Both the position numbers and the translations under genes were made by a program. 64,000 nucleotides of DNA from Dichetophora obliterata (lineage: Eukaryota > Arthropoda > Insecta > Diptera > Sciomyzidae): positions 50,099,482 through 50,163,481 of the forward strand of contig OY986439.1 in NCBI GenBank assembly GCA_963920525.1. Reading direction: 5' to 3'. The notes beneath the pieces were generated by a model. That model was not told the origin of the DNA and ran no database searches. It worked only from the letters and a program-made list of their open reading frames with translations. This document shows, in pieces, positions 12,061 through 23,691 of the stretch. Position 1 is the first letter of the stretch; each line of letters starts with the position of its first letter.

Positions 12061-13240
12061 CTTGTGCTAACTTCAACTTATTCTACAATTAACTTTACAC
12101 TTAACTTTTTTTCACTCTCGAAAATGAATTTAACTTAAATATTATCTTAACATTTCCATTGAAGTGCAGCCAGAATCGGCTTCAAATTTCTATGCCCTGA
12201 ATATTTTTATGTGCTTTAAATATTGAAGAGAAAAGAAGAGTAAAGCAAATATTTTTGTGTACATCACCAATTGAAGAGAAAATAGAAGAGCTTGTATTTT
12301 GGAAATTTGAAAAGGCTTAATCCTGCTTTGCACTTGGATTTGCTACTGTGTTAATAGAGTGTGTGACAGCAACTGAGTCGACGTGAGTGAAATTCAAAGA
12401 GTTTTCTTTTTAAGTACCAAGCAAATTGTTTGAAATTAAGATTGATTTTGATTGAAGTTAGATTGAAAAGTAAAACCTTCTACAGTTTCATTTTGAGTTT
12501 AAAAATTCCTAATCTTCTGCCTTGTCTGCTTAGCTTCACGGAATCGCTTAAAAAGATAAAAGAAAATCGATTTGAAAAAACACTTTTCAGAAATGAACAC
12601 ATTGATTGAAATGAATTCTGTGAAAAAAGTTATGATATTTAACATGTGAAGCATAATCGCGAATAGCGTTGTAAACGATATTTTTTTACTGTTTTTTTTT
12701 TTGGGAATACCTGTTAAAATCACTCTCTTATATTATATACAAGCAGAACTGAGTAAGCAGTTGAGCAATTTGGGGTACTTTTATCGCATACCCAAAAAAA
12801 AAATTATGAAAATTAATAAAAGTGCTTATAAAATGAATAAAAGTGAACAATTACAATTTTGTCGTTTGCAACGTTATTCGGGAGAACGCTTCAATTATAT
12901 ATGTTATTTTAAATTTTCGAATTAAACCAAATAAAACCTTTATCTATCAATATATCAGCTTTTCTTTTCCTATGTCTCAACTTAAGTTTCTGTACTGATT
13001 GTTACTAAAACTATTGAAAATTCTTTGTGTAAGTTAAGATTTGTATAATTTTTACTTTTAGCATATCAGAAAAATTATTCGAGATTAGAAAAGGAATTTA
13101 GAAGTTACACATATATTATGTACCTTGAGTAGGAACCATCCATACAGTTAACTCTAGCAAAACTCACCTGAAAATGTCAGAGAAGAAAAAGGTGATTAGA
13201 TTCAAAAGTCACACAAAATAACTTAAAAGGGATATAAATA
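12061..13240. other. AT-rich intergenic sequence
   Basis: No supported features. The 74-codon frames at 12499-12925 overlap on opposite strands, are low in complexity and show no family resemblance. Confidence 0.4.
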
Positions 13241-13604
13241 ATAAAGGGGCTTTCAAGTTGCCACCTTATAGATTTTTTGATCATAATAAATATAAACACT
13301 ACGTCAAATCAAAGTATTGTTTATATTTACACAAAGAGAGCATTGTAAGAGAACATAAAAAGCCAAAATCCTGACCTAAAAACCATTTATATTCTTATAA
13401 AATATATGCAATACATCAAAATTTCAACAGTATCTAAAATCTAGCATTAAAAATTTTGGCTTGTATGTTGCTACCTCTTGAAAAATGACAGAAATCGTAG
13501 AAGAACTGAAGTTAAAAACCAAATTAGGAAAGTTTTATATTGTATTGAATTTAGGGGCGCAAACAGAACTTTTTTTTTGGTATGTTTTATAATTTGTAGG
13601 GCTT

Positions 13605-13850
13605 ATACAGTGCCGTGCAGCTAATTAACAACGGTGCTACTTTCCATACGATCTTTCTTAAAACCACAAATCTTTTGCACAGATGGGATCCTTATTCTAT
13701 ATGTATGAGATACCTATATGGAAACTCTGTGATGTTGCAACAAAAAATTTTGCAATCAAAATTTTTTAATTACTACCGTTATTAATTCAGCTGTGAGCCT
13801 TTATAAGAAAACAGCGAAGAAACATTCGTGCACATAATTAGCAACGCCGA
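13605..13850. repeat. Direct repeat of a Tc1-like terminus word
   Basis: CAGTGCCGTGCAGCTAATTA followed by ACAACGG (13611-13637) recurs as CGTGCACATAATTAGCAACG near 13829. The first resembles Tc1-type element ends, but the second copy is in the same orientation, so no complete element can be drawn. Confidence 0.4.
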
Positions 13851-13907
13851 TCTTTTTCAGTATTTTATTTCTTTTTTTATGGTTAAAAGTAAAATTCTAG
13901 TTAATTA

Positions 13908-14075
13908 AAGTTTTTTCCTAAATTACCTCTATATTTATTATGTTGACTTTATATGTAGACCTTATGCTCAATAAACGATTTTAAACTATCAAACAACTAG
14001 AACTTGTATTTTAAATCAAGTATGATTTAAACTATTAAACATTTAGAATTTGTATTTAAATCATTTAGGAAATTT
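13908..14075. mobile_element. Short copy of MITE family A
   Basis: It contains GTTGACTTTATATG, CAATAAACGATTTTAAACTA and AGAATTTGTATTTAAATCAT, bounded by TTTTTTCCTAAAT on the left and ATTTAGGAAATTTTTT on the right. The middle of the family, including the tRNA-like core, is missing. The bounding words suggest that the family's true termini are TTTTTCCTAAAT. Confidence 0.7.
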
Positions 14076-14372
14076 TTTAAATTTTTTTTAAATTTCTACT
14101 AAAATTGATCCCTTAAAATTTTTGCTACAGGTTGCCACTCCTTGAAAAATTGCTAAAAATTAAGAAAAAATCTTGTAATACCAGCTTATAAAGGACATTT
14201 TCGAAATGTTATTGATTTTTTATTAAAGTCAATCCCTTATAATTTTTAAATTATTATTTTTTTTCCCTTAAAAACTAAGAAAAAGTCAAATAAGGGATCA
14301 ATTTTAATAAAAATTTGATAAAATTTTAAAAAAATTGTACTTAGCTTTTTCTTAATCTTTATTAAATTCTTA

Positions 14373-14750
14373 AGGGGTGGCAATTTAAAATAAGGTATTT
14401 AGGAACTTTTTTAAATTTTTATCAAATTTTTATAATAATTGATCTCTTAAAAATTAGGCTTACAGATCGCCTCTCTTTGAAAAATTACAGAAAACAAACA
14501 ATTACTCACGTAAGCAATTTAAAAAAAAATTTAATTTTCTTTCTACTTTATTTTTATCAAATTTGAAAGGGTGGCAATTTAAAATAAGGTCTTTAGGACT
14601 GTTTTATTGATTTTTTTATTTCCTTTCTAATCCCTTAGTATTTTGGCTTACAGGTTGCCTCTCTTTGAAAAATGACAGAAAATAAACAATTACTCACGTA
14701 CGCCATTTAAAAAAAAAATTAAATTTACTTTCTACTTTTATTTTTACTCA
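14373..14750. repeat. Tandem repeat, unit about 196 bp
   Basis: GGGTGGCAATTTAAAATAAG occurs at 14374 and 14570. Each copy is followed by GGCTTACAG(A/G)T(C/T)GCCTCTC, TTGAAAAAT-ACAGAAAA and ACAATTACTCACGTA. More diverged related units (GTTGCCACTCCTTGAAAAAT near 14131, GTTGCTACCTCTTGAAAAAT near 13478) extend the family upstream. Non-coding. Confidence 0.75.
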
Positions 14751-15489
14751 AAAAAAAATATAAGTGAAAATTAGCATGAAAACTCAGAAATGCAAAAAAT
14801 CAAACAAAGATTACAACAAAGGCAACCTGCAATTTGACACAGTTTTTGAATAAACATTAGAAAACTTGACCATCCTTTTTTAGAGTTCTGCTTGGGTTAT
14901 GAAATTTGTATGAAAAAGCAACACTGCACAAATATTAACCTTGAATGAGCGATACCATTTTTCAGTTAATATTAGCATAGCAAAAAAAAATTATAATTTT
15001 TCAATTAATTATGAATAATCATATTTCTCACTTTGTTCAGCAAACAATTATTTTTGCTTTATTGCTGCAGATGTAGATTAAAAGTGACAACCAGTGTTGT
15101 ATTGATGTCAGTTGATAGTAAGATTGTGACACGACTGCAATGTCGAAATACAGCTGACGTGGTAATCTATTTACAAGCCATAGCATGCTGCAAACATCTC
15201 CCATATAAAATATTTAGGAATTATATCGACACTTTGCGTGAAATAATCTTATGTGACATTTTAACGAAATTGAATTTTTGATTAAAATTTGTTTTACACC
15301 CCACAACGCATCACCTAGTAAAAAATTGTAGCTGAAATCCTTAAAGCAATTGTAATTTAATTCTGCTATTGCAAGCTTAAGGGGGTCGATATTATCTCTT
15401 TCAATGACACAAAAAAGTTTTAACGCGCAGGAAAAATATCGACAAAGTAGTATTTAATTGTAAGATTTAGCATCACTGTGTTATTTTAT
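14751..15489. other. AT-rich intergenic sequence
   Basis: The 82-codon frame at 15033-15281 has no recognisable motif and no splice or promoter context. No gene is called. Confidence 0.4.
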
Positions 15490-16182
15490 CGGCCGTATTC
15501 ATAAAAATATTTTAAAACAGCTTTCAAACGTTTTTTAGTTAAAATGCTTTTTAAAGTTAAAATACTCTTTAAAAGCGTTGTATTCATAAACGAGTTGTAC
15601 GAATCTTGTAGTTGAAGTGAGATTCCTGATGCTTTAAAGTAGGAACAGTTGTAGTTTTCGTTTGTGACTTTGATAAATAGAATGACAATTGCTTAAAAAT
15701 TTAAAAAATAAAAAAATAGGTTTGTGAATTTGATATATTGACAGGCATTTGTTTAAAATTTTGTTTACATTTAAATCAAAAACAGTATTGCCATATTTTT
15801 GTTTAAACTTTAATTTTCAGAAAAAAATCTTAATTTTTTGTAAAAAAACTAGAACTAAAAAAATAACTAAAACACATATATTTAAAATGTGTGCTTTAAA
15901 ATTTTTATTCTTGTATTCGAAATAAAGCATTTAAATTAAATTAATAACTAAACAAAACAAAAACAATCGCACTCATTTACTAAAATCATTTAAATTATCA
16001 ATTTATTGAAAAACTTAAAAATTTGTTTTAAAAAAATAAACGTTTGATATTTGTATGAATGTAAATGTCATTACCAATTTTTGAGGTAATAGTAAATTAT
16101 GTCCCAAATAAAATAGTTTTACTCATTATTAAATCAAATTAATTTTAGTAGATTAATTTAAGAAATGTGGAGATAATTCTAA

Positions 16183-16719
16183 CAGCCCTATTCTGGTTGT
16201 TAACTTAACAAGAAATAGTTAAGGAGCTCTTGTTAAGCTGCTTGTTATGTTATGTAAATGTTGGTATTCTTAAAAATCATTAACAACATAAAAGCTTAAA
16301 AAGCTTTTAAAGTTCACCATGCATGGTGAAAATCGATATGCCTGTTGAAAGAAGAGATGCGCTATATAAACAGATGCTTCGAGTGCAGCTTGTGACTTTG
16401 CAAGCGCTTGAAAAATTTGCCACGGCTACTGAAAGATTTCATTATCAACACTTAAAATAAGTAAAAAATTCTTTAATTTTTCAGTTTAATGTATTTAAAC
16501 TCAATATTATATTAAAATTTGTATTTTTTTATTATTTTCACAACAATTTTCTATCTAAGCACATACATTTCATTCGTTGTTAAGACTCTTTCTGTTATTA
16601 ACAAAATTGTAAGGAAAAGAGCTTTTAAAGTTGCAGCAGAATACGAAACCTTAACAAATAGTTAATATTTACTATTTTGTTAATGTGGTGAGCTTAGTTA
16701 AGCTGCCAGAATAGGGCTG
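16183..16719 (+). mobile_element. Harbinger-like deletion derivative, TAA target duplication
   Basis: The termini CAGCCCTATTCTGG and CCAGAATAGGGCTG are perfect inverses, and TAA flanks both ends (16180-16182 and 16720-16722). A TWA duplication is the hallmark of PIF/Harbinger insertions. A plus-strand frame at 16323-16460 starts MVKIDMPVERRDALYKQM, continues as an amphipathic helix-like stretch and ends HYQHLK-stop. This resembles the C-terminal tail of the Myb/SANT-like accessory protein encoded by many Harbinger elements, so the element is probably a shortened derivative. The tail assignment is inference. Confidence 0.75.
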
Positions 16720-16939
16720 TAAGTCTGTTCATTGCAAAGGAAAGTTTTTTTATGCTGTTTTATCGATTCCTAAAGCACCAGCAAATGCAGAAAGCATTTT
16801 TTCTCAAATCTGTAGTAATAAACCCAAAATCAGATATACATTTTGTATAAAACCTTTTGTGAAATTTTGCAATGGAAAGACTGTTTAAGAAAAATCAGAC
16901 AGTCACTGATGACTCTTTTAATTTGTGCAGTTCCAATCG

Positions 16940-17370
16940 CTTTTCCTTAAAAAATTTTTAAATAAAAAAATCCCACATAAGGTGGGAATTTCTAATTTAT
17001 TTCTGATTTGAGTTTTATTAATATTTATTTGTGAACAAATACGTTCTACTTTTGCTGTTGCTACAGGTATCGTTAAAACAACATAAACTTGTTTTGTAAG
17101 TAATGGAAAGACTTCGGAATTATCTCCACGTTTCTGATCAAAAATTGCTTTCCAAAAAGTTTCAATATTATTTTAGTTAACTAAATTCAAATCACTGAAA
17201 TTAATGTGGCGCAACTCATGCAACTCATCGTCACTTTCTTGTAATTTTTCTGATGACATTAGGTAGAAAAATACATAAATTGAAAATAGTGAAATCTTGC
17301 CTTTTTAAAATTTTCGTTGGTGCTAAAAGTTCGACACATTTTAGAAAATCATTCCCAAAATCAAACCTTT
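16940..17370 (-). pseudogene. hAT transposase C-terminal (dimerisation) remnant
   Basis: Read on the minus strand, 17170 down to 16945 gives one long open stretch: ETFWKAIFDQK, then VYVVLTIPVATAKVERICSQ, then ININKTQIRNKLEIPTLCGI. This is the hAT C-terminal dimerisation signature (L-x-IP-x-(S/T)xA-x-VER-x-FS, then a K-T-x-x-R-N pattern and a final leucine-rich helix). Upstream, in a second frame, comes NDFLKCVELLAPTKILKRQD and then DDELHELRHI, the usual lead-in of this transposase class. Stops and frame changes show it is dead. The DNA-binding N-terminus was not found. Confidence 0.75.
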
Positions 17371-18049
17371 GTAAAAAAACATGAATAGCAGCTTCAAATG
17401 TTACTTATATTTTTGTAGTAACATACAATTTGTTTTATTTATTGTATTTGATTCATTAAACTAGTAAGCATTTTTTTAATCGTAAAAACTTGAAAAACTG
17501 GGTAAAATAAAAAAAAAACTGTCTACCCTCTCAAAAAATCTGACAACAAAAAGTTTTATCTGTCCATATGGTAACACCGATCACAAAATCCAATTATTTT
17601 CATTTATATATTTGTTTGTTGACATTTTAGTTTGTCACAAAATGAGAAGATTGCTCTCAATTGAGAACATTAAAATTTAAAATAGCTTTGTAGGAGGTTT
17701 ACAGAAGGTTTCTTCCTATTTTAAAATTCTCTCATTTGTGAAGCTGTTACAAAAGGTTTTTTTCGTTATTGAACGTTTATGAATTACTTTCTAGGCACGA
17801 GTCTTACAAAAAGCTTACAAAAGGTTTGTAACTTTTTATGAATACGGCTGTATATCTTTAAAATGAAACCTCAATTTCATAACAATTTTGAGAAAGTACA
17901 TTTTAAATATGATTGGGTAAGAATGTACTTTGAACATACATACGTATTATCTCTAAATACAAAAAAAACTGGCCATTTCAGCCCTTGGAAGGACTTTGAA
18001 CTGGCTTCTATTGATTAATTGTGTTGTGCGTGTTATTAAATGTTTGATC

Positions 18050-18290
18050 ACAAATGATCGAGAGCTGCATCTACGTGTTTTATGCCGACTCCAAACGGCT
18101 TATGCTCTCAAGAAGCTTTAAATGGCAATTTTTACTCTCTGAGGTTTTGCATTGTCTGCACAGAGGTGACGACCAAACAGAAAAATCAATACAATTGGAA
18201 AAATTTCCTGCCTGAGCTGGAATTGAACCCGGGCTACCGCGGTTCTTTAGCTTAGGGGCCACGCACTCTACCCACTAGGCTACGGCCGTC
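18050..18290 (-). mobile_element. tRNA-derived SINE
   Basis: Read on the minus strand from 18290, the head begins GACGGCCGTAGCCTAGTGGG and carries a B-box (CCGGGTTCAATTCC) about 60 bases in. It is followed by a body with GACAATGCAAAACCTCAGAG and TTTGGAGTCGGCATAAAAC. This head-plus-body arrangement, with the GGAGTCGG-ATAAAA phrase, is what I know from the widespread dipteran tRNA-derived SINEs. The acceptor stem does not pair, so it is not a functional tRNA. Confidence 0.8.
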
Positions 18291-18499
18291 ACTAAATACA
18301 GCTTAAGTTAAATCAAACTTTGACCTAAGATGTGTGGTCTAAAAATCATTTTTTGGTTTGGCTTAAGATTTTAAAAGTTTTGTTTTATTGTAAAATTTAC
18401 TTAAAATTTAATTACTTGCTCTAAAAAAGCCTCATTTGGTCAAAGTTTTAATATGTTAAAGCTATACTATAAATATAAAGTGTTATACAATAATATTAC

Positions 18500-18980
18500 C
18501 CGATATGTCTATGGACTAAAACGTAGAGATCATGTTGCACTGTATGCCAAAAAACTATATAATATGACTTTTTGACAGCTCATTAAACTAGAGATTACCA
18601 GATTGCTAGATTACTAGAGAAACCATGAGATTAATACTCATGGACCAAATTATTTGTACTCAAGAATAACTTTTTCTCGCTCTAATCACGCAAACAAACT
18701 TAATAATCTGTGGCATACGTGTCTTACGTCTGAATGACAATTTAATTTACAAACTATTGGCCTTTTAATCGTACTTCCTAATAGTTTAAGATATTGTAGT
18801 AATGCAGTGCAGTTCAAAAATCTGTTTATATTGTATAAATATTACAACTTTCTTTTTTACATAGTTTTTACCCAGTTCATAAATTTAAGTTTTGCATGTT
18901 AGTTAATTTAATATTGTAATTTACCTGAGACTTGTTGTACCAGTAAAACTCAAAATTAAATAATTAAAATAAATAAAAAG
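18500..18980 (+). mobile_element. Possible LINE 3' end
   Basis: Peptide-like scraps (LWHTCLTSE, then VLPNSLRYC) are followed by a non-coding end with GACTTGTTGTACCAGTAAAA and a tail of TAAA-type repeats, as in 3' ends of fly jockey/I-like LINEs. The frames are broken and the match is weak. Confidence 0.3.
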
Positions 18981-20062
18981 ATTTTCTAGTTGGTTTTATA
19001 TGGAAGTGCATCGCTACGTATGAGTGTTCTTTTAATTTAATTTTAATTCCCTATATAATTAATTTTTATTTTGTAACTTATTGGCATTTGAATTGAAACA
19101 GAGATTGAGAAATTTCTTACCTAAATTTCAACAGAAGTTTATTTAAAATCAAAATGAGTTATCGAGCCTTAGGTCAGGTTAGGTTAAGGTGGGGGCCGGT
19201 CAAAGATAAAATATTTGGTCCGTTATGATACTACTGGGGATCTACTCCTCCTCTCTTAAAAAAAAATTATAAAATAATGTTTATATACTAACAAAATATT
19301 TGTTCTTCTACCCTTATAAATTTCCGCAGGAAACTAACTATTTTTATGTTTTCGCCACAACCTTAACTAATTTAAAAATTCATATTTAATCACTGAAGCA
19401 CTTAGACCCAAAAAAAAAACTTAAAATGGATCCAATGTTATACAAATAATTTGCTCTACTTCCTTTATACTTTATTTAAGCATAAAACTCAATAAAGGTT
19501 TGCAGAAGGCAATGTATTAACCGATACGCAAAAAAGGTAAAAGCAAGAGAAAAAAAATCGACAGTAAAAAGAAGATGAAGAAAAAATCAAATACAAACCG
19601 AAACTTTAATCAACTACAAAGAAAAAAAAAAAAAAAGAAGTGAAAGAAAAAAACACTAAAACAAGACAAACAAACAACTCCCTTCGGCAGAGTATCGTAT
19701 CAGAAAAACAAGCCACCTGCATGAAAAATCATTGAAAAGCAGCAACATGGATGCTACCGTTGGGTCAGGGAAAGCAAATCAACCTTTTTTTCGGCCGGAA
19801 AATCGGATTTTATTTTGTTTTTCTTGTATATCTGCTGTTTTTGTCGTTTTTGTTGTAGTTGTTGCTGTTGTTTTTCTTTTACTGTCATAAATACAAAACC
19901 AGTTGCTTCGCAGCTAATTTGCTAAGCAAGCCAAATATCATTTATACCTTTTCAAAATGCACAGTGGGTAAAGTTGAGTAAATTGTTAAGAGTTAATTTA
20001 TTATTCTTAAATACGAGTGTGTGTGAATTGCCCGTTGTGTACTTTTATGTGTCACTTTAGAA
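18981..20062. other. Intergenic sequence
   Basis: Contains the word GGAAGTGCATCGCTACGTAT near 19001, with a counterpart GAAAGTGCACCGTGACGTAT at 43668. Also an A-rich block at 19550-19680 and T/G-rich TTGTTGTT near 19850. No gene is supported. Confidence 0.4.
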
Positions 20063-20173
20063 TAGTGGTCGGCATTCTGCCGCCTGCCAGCAGAGAGTTT
20101 TCACTACAGAGATACAAAACGTGTGTCGGCAGAAAAGGTCTTTACCCGCGCTGCCGTGAGATGCCGAGTGCTG
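20063..20173. mobile_element. 111-bp hAT-type MITE with perfect 8-bp target duplication
   Basis: CTTTAGAA flanks both sides (20055-20062 and 20174-20181). The left end TAGTGGTCGGCA and the reverse complement of the right end, CAGCACTCGGCA, match at most positions. The small size means it depends on a transposase in trans. It is GC-richer than its surroundings. Confidence 0.75.
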
Positions 20174-21052
20174 CTTTAGAAACAAATTCATTTTAATGGT
20201 TTTCATCACCAATTAATATGTTTTTGATTTTTTAATATGAAGTTAGCACTGCTATCAATTTGTTTTTTAAATTCAGTTACTGCGATGGAATATGCTAATG
20301 TTATAAAAGCTTCATTAATTGAAATGTTTGCAAAACTTTTGACTGAAATGCTGTTTTTAGTTGCTTAAATCTTTTTTCAAGAAATTTCATACAAAAATAT
20401 ACAAAAAAGTTGCCGCACTATATTGAAACCGTTTTACAAAATTGTCTGGAGCAAAAACTGAATAGTAAATTCGCTATTATAATATGCCACAAAAAATGTT
20501 ATATAAATATTTTATCTTTAACCATTCATTCACTATTATACAGGGCATTCCGCAATAGAGTGTAACTATTTACAGAGGTAAAAGGTGATGGTGAGTTGAG
20601 CAAAAAACCATATAGAAGGGAAGTCTATTCTCACACCCTTAGGATTATCAGGGTTAATTAGTATTTCATGATTTTGATGCACATTATTGTTTTTAGCAGA
20701 AAAACATACTTAGGAAAAAGTTGGTTGTACTTTTCTCATTTTCATTTCCATTAATTTCTTTCAGTTTTTTTATTTCATATGAGCGTTTGAAATAATGAAT
20801 CCCTTAAAATTTGTAAATGCTATGCAATGATATATGCATATTAGAAACGCTTTATATGCAGCATTTTTGTAGAATGCAATATAAAATTGAATATTATTAA
20901 CAATTCTGCAAACATGTGTAATTTGTTTTTTCATAAATGAAAAGTAGACATTCTTATCTTTCCATTGAGTTTTATAAGTCTGGTGAGCCAAGCTGAGCTT
21001 ATAAAGAGATATTCTGCGGAAATATTTTAATAAATGTTTGTATTATATAAAT
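20174..21052. other. AT-rich intergenic sequence
   Basis: No supported gene, RNA or mobile element was seen. Confidence 0.4.
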
Positions 21053-22085
21053 ACTAGCGGAACGCGGTGTGCTTCGCTACCCCCCTCGTATAAAATAAAA
21101 TTAAAATTATTTATATATTTACAAAAATTTATTTATTTAATTTAATTATTGCAATGCTTCGCCTCTTTTTTTGTTGTAAACCAATTAGAATTCAGCACTG
21201 AATCGCATGTAATTTGCTTCATGCTCCCCCCTTTTTATTTTTAGACCAATCAAAAAGCAGCAATTACACAATCAGCTGTTTAGCAGTCAGTTGTGGGAGA
21301 ATGAGAATGGGAGAAGGAGAATGGGGCTACCCCACTATTTTAATTAATATTAATATTTTAAATTTGTGGTAAAGCCGTTAATAAACGTAGTAAAAAAGTA
21401 GGTGCAGAAGTGTGCATGGTCGAAAAATATTATCATGTAATAAGTATTCCTGAGTCAAAGCTGAACGCTGTGAAAATTTAAGATCGGCTATCAGGTCCAG
21501 CCTCCAATATATCGCAAACAAAGGGGCGTGTTCCGCCCACTTTTCTTTTGGTACGTATTTCTATTCATGCCAATACCATATATAGCAAATACTGCCGCCG
21601 TTGGTCAAAAAATGCCCAAGATATGACAATTTTAAATTTTGGGTTATATGGGCGAGCCCACGCCCCTTCGTCCAATCACAACTTTATATAGTCAAGAATT
21701 TATTATTTCGTAAGAATATCCTATTGTGAAAATTTAATGACGATCGGTCCAGTAGTTAAGACTTTATTGCGATTTTTAATTTTCCTAAAAAGGGGCGTGG
21801 TCCCACCCACTTTTCTCCTGGTACGTATTCCTAACTATGCCAATACCATATGTACCAAATAGCATCAACGTAGGTCAAAAAATGCCCAAAATATGGCGAT
21901 TTAAATTTTTGGGTTATATGGGCAGTGCCACTCCCCTTTGTCCAATAAAAACTTTATTCTTTCCAGAGTCATAATAAAATGCTGTGAAAGTTTCAGGAAG
22001 ATCGGTCCAAGGGTTTGGCCTCCTATAAAGCACAAACAACAAACAAACAAACAGACAGACAGACATTCATTTTTATATATATAGA
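21053..22085. mobile_element. Dispersed GGGCGTGGC-class repeat with internal tandem units
   Basis: It starts ACTAGCGGAACGCGGTGTGC and ends in a run of CAAACAAA / CAGACAGACAGAC words and TATATATATAGAT, a start-and-end pattern common to a large family of dispersed arthropod repeats. Internally, a unit of about 268 bp is tandemly repeated at about 21520 and 21785. Shared words include GGCGTG-TCC-CCCACTTTTC, GGTACGTATT, TGCCAATACCATAT and GGTCAAAAAATGCCCAA. No coding capacity. Class not determined. Confidence 0.65.
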
Positions 22086-22709
22086 TTGAAAGCAGATTAA
22101 GTATAATTAAAGTAAAATGGGGCGAAAAAGGGGATTTGGTAATAAAAAAATCTATGGCTACCTTACCTGTAGATGAAAAGTATATAAAACTTTAGGTAAA
22201 TAAATATTACAAAAAAAGTATTTTGTATAGCAAACATTGTTAGTGGTATAAGTAAGTATCTGAATTTTAAAAAAGGGGGCGGTGAAGTGGGCGTGGTTCA
22301 TAGTAATATGGCGACGTTAACAGTATTAAGAGCAATATACTACTAAATAAAAAATAATCCGTTGGAAGGATCAAATTTGTTCAGAGAACAAAAAGTTTAA
22401 AACTTAAATTTGGTGTGAAAAGGGGCGTGAAAGGGGACGTGGCGTAAGAAATGTTTATTTCTACCTCGCCTGGAGTATAATGTGTATACACTTTGAAGTA
22501 AATCTGTTAAAAACTATATGGGAGCAATTACATAATTTTAAAAAGTGGGCTTAAAAGTAGGCGTGGTCGAAAAAAGTACCCTATTAATCATGCCAGAGTC
22601 CCAGTTAAATGCTGTGAAAATTTCAGGAAGATCGGTCCAGAGGTTTGGTCTCCTATAAGGTACAAACAAACAAATAAACAAACACATATTCCATTTTATA
22701 TATATAGAT
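22086..22709. mobile_element. Second 3' end of the same repeat class
   Basis: The segment ends AAGATCGGTCCAGAGGTTTG, then TCTCCTATAAGGTACAAAC, a CAAA-rich run and TATATATATAGAT, matching the end of the preceding element. It lacks the ACTAGCGG start, and contains GGGCGTGGTTC, GGGGCGTGAAAG and GGCGTGGTCG words. It is a partial copy or a tandem continuation. Confidence 0.55.
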
Positions 22710-22756
22710 TTTTCCCAAAATAAACAAGAAACATACGTTAATATCAATTAAAAACA

Positions 22757-23263
22757 ACCGAAGTAATCTCGTCATTGGTGAATCGCTCTTCCCCTACAAA
22801 GCATGCCATAAAGCAACTTGGGTCTCTTCAGGCAACATAACCGAGAACCAGGTAGATAAACAGACTGTTGAAAAGGTGCCTCTTAGACGTACCTGTAAAA
22901 TGCAGTGCCGAAATACATAGAGTCGTACCACCACCTCTTGATTGCAAAAATTCGATAAGGTTAGCTGCTGTTCAGAAGCCGAACGAGAAAAGAAACAAAA
23001 AATTCAACATTGGGAAACTAAAGTCAAAAGAGGTCAGCAGCGTTTTTGACAGCGAGCTCATGGCCAACTCTGAAAAACTGCAGCACTCACACTTTGAAGG
23101 AGTGGAGACGATCTGTCAGAAAATCAAAGCTGCTTTACAGAAATTTACAACAAACGACTGTCTGAAAAGCAATTTTTTTATTTCTACAGTGCGTCTTTGG
23201 AGCATTCTACCAACAAGACTGCAACAGATGAGAAACGCAAAAAAATTGCAAATGCAATTATAA
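22757..23263 (+). pseudogene. RTE-clade LINE fragment: endonuclease end and linker
   Basis: The frame reads NLVIGESLFPYKACHKATWV then a TENQVDK word, which corresponds to the LFPHK-HK-TW-SPD-NQIDH segment of apurinic-type LINE endonucleases. After a frame break, an open stretch (22868-23263) runs through LLDVPVKC, KKFNIGKLKSKEVSSVFDSE and GVETICQKIKAAL, the linker between endonuclease and reverse transcriptase. The SDHH motif and the reverse transcriptase are missing. It is related to, but not the same subfamily as, the element at 38 kb. Confidence 0.7.
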
Positions 23264-23691
23264 AGAGTGATTTTTTAAACGTTTGGTTTTTGAAAAATGA
23301 AGAAACAACAGAAAATTTGCAATAGTGAATGAAATATTAATGTAGAGCGATACATCATTGCCTGCCATTTATTTTTTTCATAGATTATTTTATGTAAATG
23401 TTGCCCGCGGCTATGCCTGAGGTGGTCCATCCGTAAGCTCTAATTTTGACATACTTTTTCCAACATTTCGGCCGGTGGCAGCTGTAATGTTGTCTTCCAG
23501 GGATGGGACAAAAAAAGTCCAGTAAGGGCAAATCGCATAATCTTGGCGGCCAATGGTCCAAAACGGACTTTGGGCGGCCAATGGACTGCTCCAAAACGTG
23601 CACCAAAAAAAAAAGCGGAGTAAGTACAGTCATATTCGGAGTCAATTTAACTCTTTTCGTGCATGGTATTTTGCCAAAGCTGTAAAAACTA
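23264..23691. other. Uncharacterised sequence, locally GC-rich
   Basis: A block at 23395-23690 is richer in G+C than its surroundings and has a direct repeat of GGCGGCCAATGG (about 23548 and 23572). Frames are open on both strands, but neither resembles a known protein. Confidence 0.35.

Larger units (their letters stand above)
15490..17850 (-). mobile_element. Degenerate hAT transposon
   Basis: The ends are CGGCCGTATTCATAAAAA on the left and, reverse-complemented, CAGCCGTATTCATAAAAA on the right. The flanks TATTTTAT and TATATCTT agree at 5 of 8 positions, compatible with an old 8-bp target duplication. A decayed transposase lies on the minus strand inside (see 16940-17370), and a younger Harbinger-like element interrupts it at 16183-16719. 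Confidence 0.7.

Noticed and set aside
18180..18290. Functional tRNA gene on the minus strand
   Set aside because: There is no acceptor-stem pairing, and a SINE body follows directly.
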